DNA of 23,716 nt from Roseimarinus sp035271585 (GTDB lineage: Bacteria; Bacteroidota; Bacteroidia; Bacteroidales; Prolixibacteraceae): assembly GCA_035271585.1 (NCBI GenBank), contig DATERL010000114.1, positions 1 through 23,716 on the forward strand, written 5' to 3'. The first letter of the stretch is position 1; the number at the start of each line of letters is the position of its first letter. Position numbers and translations under genes: made by a program. The notes beneath the pieces were generated by a model, which saw only the letters and a list, made by a program, of their open reading frames with translations, was not told the origin of the DNA and searched no databases. Positions 8,233-16,140 of the stretch are shown here, in pieces.

Positions 8233-9990
8233 TTAACTTTGATTTTCGGACTTGGGAATAGTAAAATAAAACGAACTGCCTTTACCAAGTTCACTTATTA
8301 CCCATATACGGCCACCGCAGTATTGGACAAATTCTTTACAAAGTTTAAGGCCCAACCCGGTTCCAGTTTCTTTTTCGGTACCCTGTTTATGAAAGTTGAC
8401 ATCAATACGGAAAAGTTGATCGATATCGTCGTGGCTAATGCCTATGCCATAGTCTTTTACCTCAAAAAACACTTCGTCTAAATGCTGGTTTACTGTTATT
8501 TCTACTTGGCTGCCTCGCGGCGAGAATTTTATTGCGTTGGTAACTAAGTTGCGAATCACTGTGGCAATTAAGTTTTCGTCGGCAAAGCCTTTATTAGTAG
8601 CGAGATATTTTTCAACTAGCGTAATATCTTTGTTCTTTGCTAAATTGGTAACTGTTTCGAGCGCGAGCTCAATAATGTGTTTTGGATTAATTGGAACCGG
8701 ATTGTTTTTTATTGTCCCGCTTTGTGCCCGTGTCCATTCCAATAAGTTTTGTAATAGGTTGAAAGCATTTTTTGAGGCTATGTTTATGTCGTTGATAATT
8801 TCTTGACGTTCTTGATCGTCAACATTTTTGTAATCGCTTAATAAATACCCTGAAAGCCCCATGATACCATTGAATGGATTTTTTAAATCGTGGGCAATAA
8901 TCGAAAAAAATTTGTCTTTTGATTGATTCATTTCCTTTAAATGGATGGCTGATTTCTGCATTTCCCGTTTTTCTTTAATCAGTTTTATTCGGTTGATGAT
9001 AGTAATGCTAAAACCGATCATTATGAATATGATAATGAATACGTTGATGATGAATATCGCATTGTTGATTTCCTTAACTTTTCCTAAAACATAATCGTAG
9101 TTATTGGTGACAACATAGGCTTGCGAATGGTGATTTGAATACTGTTTTATAGGTGCAAAGCTAAGTGCCGAAGCGTTTTTATTGTTGTTCAGGTAAATCG
9201 AAAAACCCTTTTGCAACTTGTTTTGCATCGATTGTTCTAGTTTTTTATTTAAAATATGCTTTATTTTTTTGCTTTCGAACACACTACCGTCAAAGTTGAA
9301 GCAGATATGGCATTGTTCAAGCCGAAGGCGGTTTATTTGTGTTTTTTGAGCTAAAGAGTCGGTTTTTGAAGAGCTGGTTTGAGTTGCAAACATCAACCCT
9401 GGTTTGTTGATCGAAGTTGCTGAATAGGCACTATCCATTAGCTTCTCAGCTCTAAACCCAATTTCGATGCAGCCTATAAATTGATTTTTGCTGTAATAGG
9501 GATAGCTGAAAACATACAGCCATTCATTATTGTAAAATTTTAATCCTTCGTCGGGCAAGTTTCTTTTAATTTCGGTTTCGAAGCTGTTTATACAAATACC
9601 ATGATTGGCTAAATGTAATGGTTGAAGGTTTATCGAATCTTGATTTGCTGTAATAAATACCAAGTGATTGAATCCTGCTTGTTGCAGGTTTTGATAAAGT
9701 TTTTTGGTTTGTATTTTGAATTCTGGTTCTAAATGGAGTGGTGTTTCATTAATGACAGCAAGCAGGGAGCACAGTTCTGGTGTATTTTCAATTGTTGAGT
9801 TTGCAAACGCTGCAATTTCGTGATACGAAGTGAGCAGTTTGTTATTTTGTTCTTCAATAAAATAGGTAAAAAAATCGAGTCTTTCTTTTTGATATTCAGA
9901 AATTTCTGATTTAAGTACAATCCGAACTATTCCAATTAGAACTAGGGTTAAGAGTAATAAACTACCCAGAATAAACTTTCTCTTTTTCAT
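8233..9990 (-). CDS. Membrane-bound sensor histidine kinase (orphan)
   Basis: The 585-residue protein starts at the ATG at 9990; the codon before it is TTG. A membrane segment at about 7-27 is followed by a ~280-residue periplasmic sensor region, a second membrane segment near 310-335, and a cytoplasmic kinase core. The sensor has a Cache-like look (NEWLYVFSYPYY, then IGCIEIGFRAEKLMDSAY), but this is an inference. In the kinase core, H367 in FSIIAHDLKNPFNG is the phospho-accepting histidine, NLVTNAIKFSP is the N box, DYGIGIS the G1 box and GTGLGLKLCKEF the G2 box. No receiver or output domain follows, and no response regulator is encoded in the window, so the partner is elsewhere. It lies downstream of the DUF2795 terminator and is probably transcribed alone. 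Confidence 0.92.
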   Translation of the reverse strand: MKKRKFILGSLLLLTLVLIGIVRIVLKSEISEYQKERLDFFTYFIEEQNNKLLTSYHEIAAFANSTIENTPELCSLLAVINETPLHLEPEFKIQTKKLYQNLQQAGFNHLVFITANQDSINLQPLHLANHGICINSFETEIKRNLPDEGLKFYNNEWLYVFSYPYYSKNQFIGCIEIGFRAEKLMDSAYSATSINKPGLMFATQTSSSKTDSLAQKTQINRLRLEQCHICFNFDGSVFESKKIKHILNKKLEQSMQNKLQKGFSIYLNNNKNASALSFAPIKQYSNHHSQAYVVTNNYDYVLGKVKEINNAIFIINVFIIIFIMIGFSITIINRIKLIKEKREMQKSAIHLKEMNQSKDKFFSIIAHDLKNPFNGIMGLSGYLLSDYKNVDDQERQEIINDINIASKNAFNLLQNLLEWTRAQSGTIKNNPVPINPKHIIELALETVTNLAKNKDITLVEKYLATNKGFADENLIATVIRNLVTNAIKFSPRGSQVEITVNQHLDEVFFEVKDYGIGISHDDIDQLFRIDVNFHKQGTEKETGTGLGLKLCKEFVQYCGGRIWVISELGKGSSFYFTIPKSENQS

Positions 9991-10057
9991 CAAATATTGC
10001 TTAAGGGCTACTCCAACAATTTACAAAACATTTCGATGTGATGCTTAGATTTAAGGC

Positions 10058-10085
10058 AAAAAAAAAGAGACGCTATGGTCTCTTT
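10058..10085 (-). terminator. Intrinsic terminator after the DUF2795 gene
   Basis: A perfect 8-bp stem, AAAGAGAC (10064-10071) and GTCTCTTT (10078-10085), with loop GCTATG is flanked by a run of nine A on the plus strand (10058-10066). Read on the minus strand, this is a hairpin leading into a T-run. It lies 20 bases after the stop of the DUF2795 gene and separates it from the histidine kinase gene. Confidence 0.85.
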
Positions 10086-10104
10086 GTATTTTTCAATAAT
10101 GAAG

Positions 10105-10326
10105 TTAATACTCGTCTTCGTTGAAGAAAAAATCATCTTTGCTAGGATAATCTGGCCAAATATCTTCAATCGACTCATAAATCTCACCTTCGTCTTCAAT
10201 TTCTTGAAGGTTTTCAATTACTTCTAACGGTGCCCCCGAACGGATGGCAAAGTCAATAAGCTCATCCTTGGTAGCTGGCCAAGGAGCGTCTTCCAGTTTT
10301 GAGGCTAATTCTAATGTCCAGTACAT
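10105..10326 (-). CDS. Small acidic DUF2795-family protein
   Basis: This is a 73-residue, strongly acidic cytosolic protein with no signal or membrane segment. Its sequence (start MYWTLELASKLEDAPWPATK, end DDFFFNEDEY) matches my memory of a small protein that is highly conserved in Bacteroidota and annotated as DUF2795. The N-terminal half resembles a small helical fold (ATKDELIDFAIRSGAP-EVIENLQ). The C-terminal third is rich in Asp, Glu and Phe. Its function is not known to me. It follows the cobalamin adenosyltransferase gene on the same strand with a 79-base gap, so co-transcription is possible, and it ends at a clear terminator. The ATG at 10326 is the only sensible start. Confidence 0.85.
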   Translation of the reverse strand: MYWTLELASKLEDAPWPATKDELIDFAIRSGAPLEVIENLQEIEDEGEIYESIEDIWPDYPSKDDFFFNEDEY

Positions 10327-10405
10327 AGTTAATTTATGATTAACAATAAATGCTTAATTTTTTGCGAATATAAAAAATTTTTTCAATTTTAATAGCACTT
10401 TTAGC

Positions 10406-10975
10406 TTATCTTTTATCAGCTATCCATTTTGTCTCTTCAATTCCTTTTTTGAAATTGATGTAACGTGCTAATACAAAGAGATAATCGCTTAGTCTATTTA
10501 TGAAAATACCAATATTGTTTAGATCTTTGATGTTGGTATCGAGAACAGAGATGCGTCGCTCAGCCCTACGGCACACCGTTCGGGCTAAATGCGTGTAAGC
10601 TGCAAGCTGGTTGCCACCTGGTAATATGAAATTAGTGAGCGGAGGTAAGTCATTTTGCATGCGGTCAATTTCACTTTCGAGATGATCAATATCTTGACTA
10701 TTACACGGAAGCGGGGACTGTTTGTTTGTAGTTTTATCATAATCGGTTGCCAATTTCGAGCCAATAACAAAAAGCTTATTTTGAATAAGTTCAAGAGTAT
10801 TGTCGATTTTAGGCTCAATTGGGATGGATTTGATTAGGCCAACCCACGAATTGAGCTCATCAACGGTTCCATATGCTTCGAGTCGTTGGTCCGATTTTTT
10901 TACCCGTGTGCCTCCAATCAGTCCAGAGGTGCCATCGTCGCCAGTTTTTGTGTATATTTTGAATTTATTGTTCAT
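10406..10975 (-). CDS. Cob(I)alamin adenosyltransferase, PduO/MMAB type
   Basis: This cytosolic enzyme transfers the adenosyl group of ATP to cob(I)alamin to make adenosylcobalamin. The ATG at 10975 gives 189 residues, usual for the family; another ATG five codons upstream (10990) is also possible. Family motifs are all present: the N-terminal ATP loop YTKTGDDGTSGL, GTVDELNSWVG, the LPGG turn, RTVCRRAERR and NRLSDYLFVLARY near the end. These place it in the PduO/MMAB trimeric family, not CobA or EutT. No cobalamin biosynthesis or B12-dependent enzyme gene is in the window, and I see no cobalamin riboswitch upstream. A TTTATTTG sequence (11009 to 11002, minus) resembles a -7 element with one mismatch. 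Confidence 0.93.
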   Translation of the reverse strand: MNNKFKIYTKTGDDGTSGLIGGTRVKKSDQRLEAYGTVDELNSWVGLIKSIPIEPKIDNTLELIQNKLFVIGSKLATDYDKTTNKQSPLPCNSQDIDHLESEIDRMQNDLPPLTNFILPGGNQLAAYTHLARTVCRRAERRISVLDTNIKDLNNIGIFINRLSDYLFVLARYINFKKGIEETKWIADKR

Positions 10976-11110
10976 TTTTCGATTTTTCATGAATAATAAT
11001 ACAAATAAAGTGCATTTAAGTTCGAAAAAATAAAAATTTCTCTAAAATGAGTATTTTTTACTTTAAAAACCTAGGGTTATCTAAATGATTGTTTTTAATG
11101 GACTGATGCT

Positions 11111-11148
11111 ATAAAAGAAAAGCGGGTTATCTGTTTGATAACCCGGCT
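11111..11148 (-). terminator. Intrinsic terminator-like hairpin not tied to a recognised gene
   Basis: CGGGTTATC (11123-11131) pairs perfectly with GATAACCCG (11137-11145) around a TGTTT loop. Two more pairs form beyond a one-base bulge. On the minus strand the stem is followed by CTTTTCTTTTAT, a U-rich tail. On the plus strand no T-run follows, so the direction is probably minus. The nearest genes both start, not end, in this region. Confidence 0.65.
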
Positions 11149-11257
11149 GTTCATAGTTTAGTTAGATCAGAAAATAGATGATGGTTTAAAGAGAAAAGGA
11201 AGATTATAATTTCATTAAAATTAATTTCATGAAAAACAATAACCATCTTTCTAAAAT
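11112..11257 (-). ncRNA. Candidate small RNA (or very small mRNA) ending at the orphan terminator
   Basis: On the minus strand, a TATATTAG sequence (11271 to 11264, one mismatch to the TAnnTTTG -7 element) would start a transcript near 11257. It would run about 145 bases to the terminator. Inside, GATGGTT (11247 to 11241) can pair with AACCATC (11186 to 11180), and ATGAAA (11234 to 11229) with TTTCAT (11215 to 11210), giving a nested stem before the terminator. The same strand also carries a 31-codon frame (11246 to 11151) that stops just before the hairpin. No -33 element at proper spacing is seen, and I recognise no RNA family. The existence of the transcript is an inference from the terminator. 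Confidence 0.3.
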
Positions 11258-11483
11258 GCTTTGCTAATATAGAATTATTTTTCATAACTGTGAAAAAAAC
11301 AACTAAAAATTTACATGTAACCCCTTTTGCAAACGTTTACGATGATTTTTTTTCTGGTTTAAATTATTGTCGTTTAGTGGTTAATACCTTAAAAATAAAT
11401 CAAAAATTTAATTCTATGCTTTTTGACTTTTTTCTATGCAAAAATCAATATTTTTAAAAAAAAATAACACTTCAATTATTATC

Positions 11484-14318
11484 ATGAATAAGTTTCTTTA
11501 TCAAGTAGCCGATTTTCTATACCACAAATATCAAAACCAACTGGTAACCCTCACTGTTGTTTTTCCTAACCGCAGGGCAGGTTTGTTTTTTCAAAAATAT
11601 TTGAGCGAACTGGTCGATAAGCCTGTTTTTTCCCCCGAAGTTACCACCATATCTGAAATGATTGTCCATGGCTCGGGCTTAAAGCTAATGGATCAAAACC
11701 GTTTGGTTATTGAGCTTTACAAGGTATATAGCCAAGTTACAAATACAACAGAAACGCTCGATGAGTTTTTTTATTGGGGCGAAATGATGTTGTCCGATTT
11801 TAACGACATTGATAAATATTTGGTTGACGCCAAGCAACTTTTTGGGAATATTGAATCTTTAAGGGCTCTCGATGCCGGTTTCGATTTTTTAAGCGAAGAA
11901 CAGTTGGCCTATTTATCGACCTTTTGGAGTAATTTTCTCAATGCGCGCGATTCCGATAGTAAAAAACAATTTACTACGATATGGAAAAACCTTTACACGA
12001 TTTATGAGCGCTTTAAAACGCATCTTTTGGCACAGGGTTATGCCTACGAAGGGTTAATTTACCGTCAGGTAGCCGAAAATATGAACAAAGCATTTGGTGA
12101 AGTTGGAACTTCGAATTTTGCTTTTGTAGGGTTTAACGCGCTGAATCAATGCGAGACTAAAATTTTTGAATTCTTGCAGAAAAATGCAGCAACTGACTTT
12201 TTCTGGGATTTCGATAATTATTACATGGATGATGCCAAACACGAGGCGGGGTTATTTATGAATGCTAACTTGAAACGATTTCCAATGCCCGCGGGTTTTG
12301 TTCCCCATTTCGATAGCTTCTCCTCGCTCCATCAAGTTGATGTGGTGTCAGTTCCTGGTTTTTCGGGACAGGCTTCGTTGGCCGCCAGTTGGATCGAATC
12401 TAACGAGGAAAGGGTCAACTCACGCTTCGATAATACAGCCATTGTTTTGTGCGACGAAACTTTGCTTACTGGTATGTTGAATGTTCTGCCCTCCAACTTG
12501 GGCGAGTTTAATATTACCATGGGCTTTCCAGTGAAAAACTCAACGGTTTATGCGATGGTGAAAGGTTTGGTCGATATTGACAAGAACAGTCGTCCCGACC
12601 CAAATGGGAAACAATTGTTCTATTATCGAAATGTATTGGGACTGTTGAGTAACCCACTAATAAAAGCTCGTTTGGGAAATTTTACCGAACTGTTGCTTGA
12701 AAAGGTTAAAAAGGAAAATAAAATTTACCTTAACATTGATGACTTTAAAGATCAAGTGTTGTTAAAGTTGATTTTTGATTTGCCCGAATCTGCGGCTCAT
12801 TGCCAGAGCTATCTGCAACAAATTATTAAACACGTTTTTGCCCATACCAACGATGACGAAAAATTACTCAAAGAATCCCTTTACCAACTCTATCTTTCTA
12901 CAAACAGGTTGTTCGATTCCTTGATCGACACCGAGGGGAAGATGGCGGGAAATCTTTCGAAAAAGTTATTTTATCAACTCTTGCTCCGTCAGCTCGACCG
13001 ATTGATGATCCCCTTTGAGGGAGAACCATTATCGGGTACCCAAATAATGGGCTTTCTCGAAACCCGTTGCCTCGATTTCGATAACCTCATCTTGCTTTCG
13101 TTTAACGACGATAAACTGCCTGGAAATCCGCACCAACATTCGTTTATTCCATATTCGTTGCGAAAAGGATTTGGTTTGCCGGTTATTGAACAGCGCAACG
13201 CCATGTATGCCTACTATTTTTACCGACTTATTCAACGTGCAAAAAATGTGAGCCTTGTTTACGATTCGCGTACCGATGGCATGTCGAAAGGCGAAGTGAG
13301 CCGTTTTGCAACACAGTTGAAATACGAAGCCAAACATTTGCATATTAATGAAAAACAGGCTGTTTTTAATTTTGATCCGGCTGAGCATAAAACTATTAGT
13401 GTTTTTAAAGATCAACGAGTATTGGCAAAAATTGAAAACTATTTGACCGGCAGAGCAGTGTCACCTAGTGCCCTGAATACTTATATCGATTGTTCTTTGA
13501 AATTCTTTTTTAAATATATCGAAGGCATATCCGAAATCGACGATGTGACTGAGGATATTGATCACTTGTTGTTTGGCCGAATTGCTCACGTGGCACTTGA
13601 ACAGCTTTATCAGCCTTTTGAAGGAAAAATAGTTGAAAAAAGTGATGTCGAAAGTTTGATTGCCAATCGGAAATTGCTGGATACAAGTTTGCAATATGCG
13701 CTCGAAAAAGAGTATTTCAAAGGCGGTAAAATAAACCTGAATGGTCGTAATCTTTTGGTTTACGATATTATAAAAAAGTTTGTGGTTCGAATACTGAAAT
13801 ATGACATAAGCATTGCTCCCTTCACTTTAATAGCACTCGAAAAGGGGTATTACGACCATTATAATGTAACAACAATAAATGGATTATTAGGCGTTAAAGT
13901 GGGTGGAACCATTGACCGACTCGACCGGGTAGGTGATAGAATTAGGGTGGTTGATTATAAAACGGGTAAAGCTGATCAAAATGTAAAGGAGATTGAAAAG
14001 TTGTTTTTCAATAATAGTAATCGCAATAAAGCAGCTTTTCAAACTATGATTTACGCCGGTGGGGTAGTAAACACTTTAAATGAACAGTTGCCGGTTGTGC
14101 CTGCTGTTTACGGCGCACGTGGCATTTTTAAGGCCGATTTTGACCCGTTTTTCACCATGGGTGATGGTTTGTTGATTTATCAGGCCAATGCAACTGCTTT
14201 TCGAGATGGACTTACCTTATTGCTCAATCAGCTTGCTGATCCCGAAATTCATTTTCTTCAAACGAACGATGATCGACTATGCAGTTATTGTCCTTTTAAC
14301 GGTATTTGCAATCGTTAA
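11484..14318 (+). CDS. AddB-like PD-(D/E)XK nuclease with predicted iron-sulfur staple
   Basis: The ATG at 11484 gives 944 residues; the in-frame ATG 48 bases upstream adds a lysine-rich tail atypical of the family. The N-terminal part has an inactive-helicase look, with VVFPNRRAGLFF (about 27-38) where a Walker A loop would sit. The C-terminal domain is a RecB-type nuclease: FGRIAHVALEQLY, then GGTIDRLDR with D811, then VVDYKTGK with D824 and K826. Four cysteines, C670 before the nuclease core and C933, C936 and C942 at the extreme end (CSYCPFNGIC), match the AddB pattern that binds a [4Fe-4S] cluster. It probably works in double-strand-break end processing with an AddA-type helicase-nuclease. 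That partner is not adjacent: the next genes are a HAD phosphatase and, upstream, the divergent adenosyltransferase. Confidence 0.88.
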   Translation: MNKFLYQVADFLYHKYQNQLVTLTVVFPNRRAGLFFQKYLSELVDKPVFSPEVTTISEMIVHGSGLKLMDQNRLVIELYKVYSQVTNTTETLDEFFYWGEMMLSDFNDIDKYLVDAKQLFGNIESLRALDAGFDFLSEEQLAYLSTFWSNFLNARDSDSKKQFTTIWKNLYTIYERFKTHLLAQGYAYEGLIYRQVAENMNKAFGEVGTSNFAFVGFNALNQCETKIFEFLQKNAATDFFWDFDNYYMDDAKHEAGLFMNANLKRFPMPAGFVPHFDSFSSLHQVDVVSVPGFSGQASLAASWIESNEERVNSRFDNTAIVLCDETLLTGMLNVLPSNLGEFNITMGFPVKNSTVYAMVKGLVDIDKNSRPDPNGKQLFYYRNVLGLLSNPLIKARLGNFTELLLEKVKKENKIYLNIDDFKDQVLLKLIFDLPESAAHCQSYLQQIIKHVFAHTNDDEKLLKESLYQLYLSTNRLFDSLIDTEGKMAGNLSKKLFYQLLLRQLDRLMIPFEGEPLSGTQIMGFLETRCLDFDNLILLSFNDDKLPGNPHQHSFIPYSLRKGFGLPVIEQRNAMYAYYFYRLIQRAKNVSLVYDSRTDGMSKGEVSRFATQLKYEAKHLHINEKQAVFNFDPAEHKTISVFKDQRVLAKIENYLTGRAVSPSALNTYIDCSLKFFFKYIEGISEIDDVTEDIDHLLFGRIAHVALEQLYQPFEGKIVEKSDVESLIANRKLLDTSLQYALEKEYFKGGKINLNGRNLLVYDIIKKFVVRILKYDISIAPFTLIALEKGYYDHYNVTTINGLLGVKVGGTIDRLDRVGDRIRVVDYKTGKADQNVKEIEKLFFNNSNRNKAAFQTMIYAGGVVNTLNEQLPVVPAVYGARGIFKADFDPFFTMGDGLLIYQANATAFRDGLTLLLNQLADPEIHFLQTNDDRLCSYCPFNGICNR

Positions 14319-14488
14319 GTAATTGACTATTTATAATTTGGCAGCGCACTTATTAATGAGGACTTACATTAGCTTTTAATACAACAATAAAAAATTCCTA
14401 TTACTGAATTATTTTCTGTTTTGATGTTAACGCAAGGTCTTTTATATGAATTATTGTAACGCGGTTTTTAAACTTTAAAAATAATTTA

Positions 14489-15331
14489 ATGCATTTGAAC
14501 AGTACCGTAAAACTATTGGCTACCGATTTGGATGGTACTTTGTTGCGAAGTGATAAAAGCATTTCGGAACTCGACTGGAACTCGCTCGAACGATTGGCTG
14601 AAGCCGGAATTGTGCGTGTAGCGGCTACGGGGCGCAGCTTGTTTAAAGTGAGGGAAGTACTTTCGTTGGATGCCCCTTTCGATTATGTCGTTTTTTCGTC
14701 GGGAGCCGGAATTTACGATTGGAAAAATCAACAATTACTCATTAGCGAGCATTTTGAAAAACAGGTGGTCAATGATCTTATGCGTTACCTGGTTTTGTTA
14801 GGTTTTAATTTTTTCGTTTTTAGGCCCATTCCTCAAAATAATCTTTTTTGGTTTCATAAAGGAGCTGGTAGTTGTCATGAATACGAAAGCTACCTCAAGC
14901 GCCACGAAGGCGACTATTTAGAGCTTACTGAAGCCGAGTATCCCCGCGAGGCCGGGCAAATTATGATTGTCATTGCGAACCACGATGGATACGTTAACCG
15001 TGTTATTGATGAAGTTTACATGGCCCACGATGGCGTTAAAGTAATACGTGCTACTTCGCCGCTAAACCCCGATTTTACTTGGCTCGAAATTTTCCCCAAA
15101 ACGGTTTCGAAAGGGCATGGAATTGCTTGGCTGTGTTCATTGTTAAATATCGATCCCAAACACACCATTGGCATAGGTAACGATTATAACGATTCCGATA
15201 TGTTTGACTTTGTTGAATTTCCCTTTTTACTGAAAAATGGGGTGGAAGCCTTAAAGGAGCATTGCCACTTCATTGACTTAACTAACAACGAAAGCGCTGT
15301 TGCTGCTGTGGTTAGTTCGTTGAATTTATAG
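14489..15331 (+). CDS. HAD-superfamily phosphatase, Cof/IIB type
   Basis: This 280-residue cytosolic hydrolase is expected to remove phosphate from a sugar phosphate or similar small molecule. Motif I is ATDLDGTLL with nucleophile D13 and acid/base D15. Motif II is T48 in AATGRS, motif III is K208 in VSKGHG, and motif IV is GIGNDYNDSDMF with D232 and D235. The cap between motifs II and III (about 85-190) is the alpha/beta type of subclass IIB, as in Cof/YidA enzymes. The true substrate cannot be read from the sequence. It lies 170 bases after the nuclease gene, and its stop overlaps the convergent nucleotidyltransferase stop region by 6 bases. Confidence 0.9.
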   Translation: MHLNSTVKLLATDLDGTLLRSDKSISELDWNSLERLAEAGIVRVAATGRSLFKVREVLSLDAPFDYVVFSSGAGIYDWKNQQLLISEHFEKQVVNDLMRYLVLLGFNFFVFRPIPQNNLFWFHKGAGSCHEYESYLKRHEGDYLELTEAEYPREAGQIMIVIANHDGYVNRVIDEVYMAHDGVKVIRATSPLNPDFTWLEIFPKTVSKGHGIAWLCSLLNIDPKHTIGIGNDYNDSDMFDFVEFPFLLKNGVEALKEHCHFIDLTNNESAVAAVVSSLNL

Positions 15332-16051
15332 CTTTTGATTTATCCATTCTTCAGCAATTATTAAATGTTCGGGCCTGCCGGCATCGAGCCAAAAATCCGA
15401 TTCATCGTTGAAGGCCATTATTTTTTCGGTTTTCGATAACCGCAAATACAATTGAATAATAGGAAATTTTCCTGTTTCGCTAATGTGTTCAAAAATTTGA
15501 GGCGAAAGAATTTGAATGCCACTAAAAGCAAGTGCTTGCGAATTGCCAAATTCGGGCGAAGTGATAATATGGTCGTTATTGGCTTTGTTGATCCAACCGC
15601 TCAGTTGCATTGCTGGGTCAAACAGTAAATAGCGGCTGGTTTGCCTTTTGCGCACCACCAAGGTTGCCAGGGCTTTGTTTTGGTTATGGTAATCAATAAC
15701 TGCGTTCAGGTCGATACTCGATAGGATATCGACATTGTAGGCAATGATGGGTTCGTTGCCTTGTAGTAATGAGGCTGCTTTTAGTAAACCACCTCCGGTA
15801 TCGAGCAGTTCGTTGCGTTCGTCGGAAATTAAAATCGGCACATCAAAATGGTTTTGTTGAATGTAATCGATTATTTGATCGCCAAAATGATGCACATTTA
15901 CAACAATAAGCCGAACGCCCGATTGTGTAAGTTTATGAATAGCATGCCATAACAACGGCTTTCCGTTGATTTCGACCAATGCTTTCGGGCGGTTTTCGGT
16001 GTGTTGTTTTAACCTTGTGCCCAATCCTGCTGAAAAAATAATTGCTTTCAT
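15326..16051 (-). CDS. Sugar-1-phosphate nucleotidyltransferase (MurU/RmlA-like)
   Basis: The ATG at 16051 gives 241 residues and starts directly with the family signature KAIIFSAGLGTRL. The upstream ATG at 16069 would add six residues before it. Further motifs are K23 in RPKAL, the DTGGGLLKA loop (84-92), N106 and D108 in NVDIL (metal and substrate), and D223 in WLDAGRPE. The enzyme joins a nucleoside triphosphate to a sugar 1-phosphate. Short length and lack of a left-handed helix domain resemble MurU (MurNAc-1-phosphate uridylyltransferase) and mannose-1-phosphate guanylyltransferase-like enzymes; which one is unclear. In other bacteria MurU acts with the kinase AmgK, but no such gene is adjacent here. 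It is divergent from the aminotransferase (89 bases) and convergent with the HAD gene. Confidence 0.85.
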   Translation of the reverse strand: MKAIIFSAGLGTRLKQHTENRPKALVEINGKPLLWHAIHKLTQSGVRLIVVNVHHFGDQIIDYIQQNHFDVPILISDERNELLDTGGGLLKAASLLQGNEPIIAYNVDILSSIDLNAVIDYHNQNKALATLVVRKRQTSRYLLFDPAMQLSGWINKANNDHIITSPEFGNSQALAFSGIQILSPQIFEHISETGKFPIIQLYLRLSKTEKIMAFNDESDFWLDAGRPEHLIIAEEWINQKL

Positions 16052-16140
16052 TGCCTCAAAAGTAATCATTCATTTTACTTTTGTAAATCGTTAATATGAA
16101 AACCATTTGCCTTAAAGCAAAAAAACCAAAAATTATCAAA

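Larger units (their letters stand above)
10976..11483. other. Divergent intergenic region with an unexplained terminator
   Basis: About 500 bases lie between the adenosyltransferase start and the nuclease start, which point away from each other. Promoters for both should be here. It also holds a strong minus-strand terminator-like hairpin (11111-11148) and, upstream of that, a stretch able to fold or to encode 31 residues. No larger gene is visible. The region is very AT-rich. Confidence 0.6.

Noticed and set aside
10976..11110. Possible cobalamin riboswitch upstream of the adenosyltransferase gene
   Set aside because: The leader is AT-rich, and I see neither a B12-box-like sequence nor GC-rich stems of the expected kind.
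13029..13415. 128-residue minus-strand frame inside the nuclease gene
   Set aside because: It is antisense to an intact conserved gene and shows no domain or start signal of its own.
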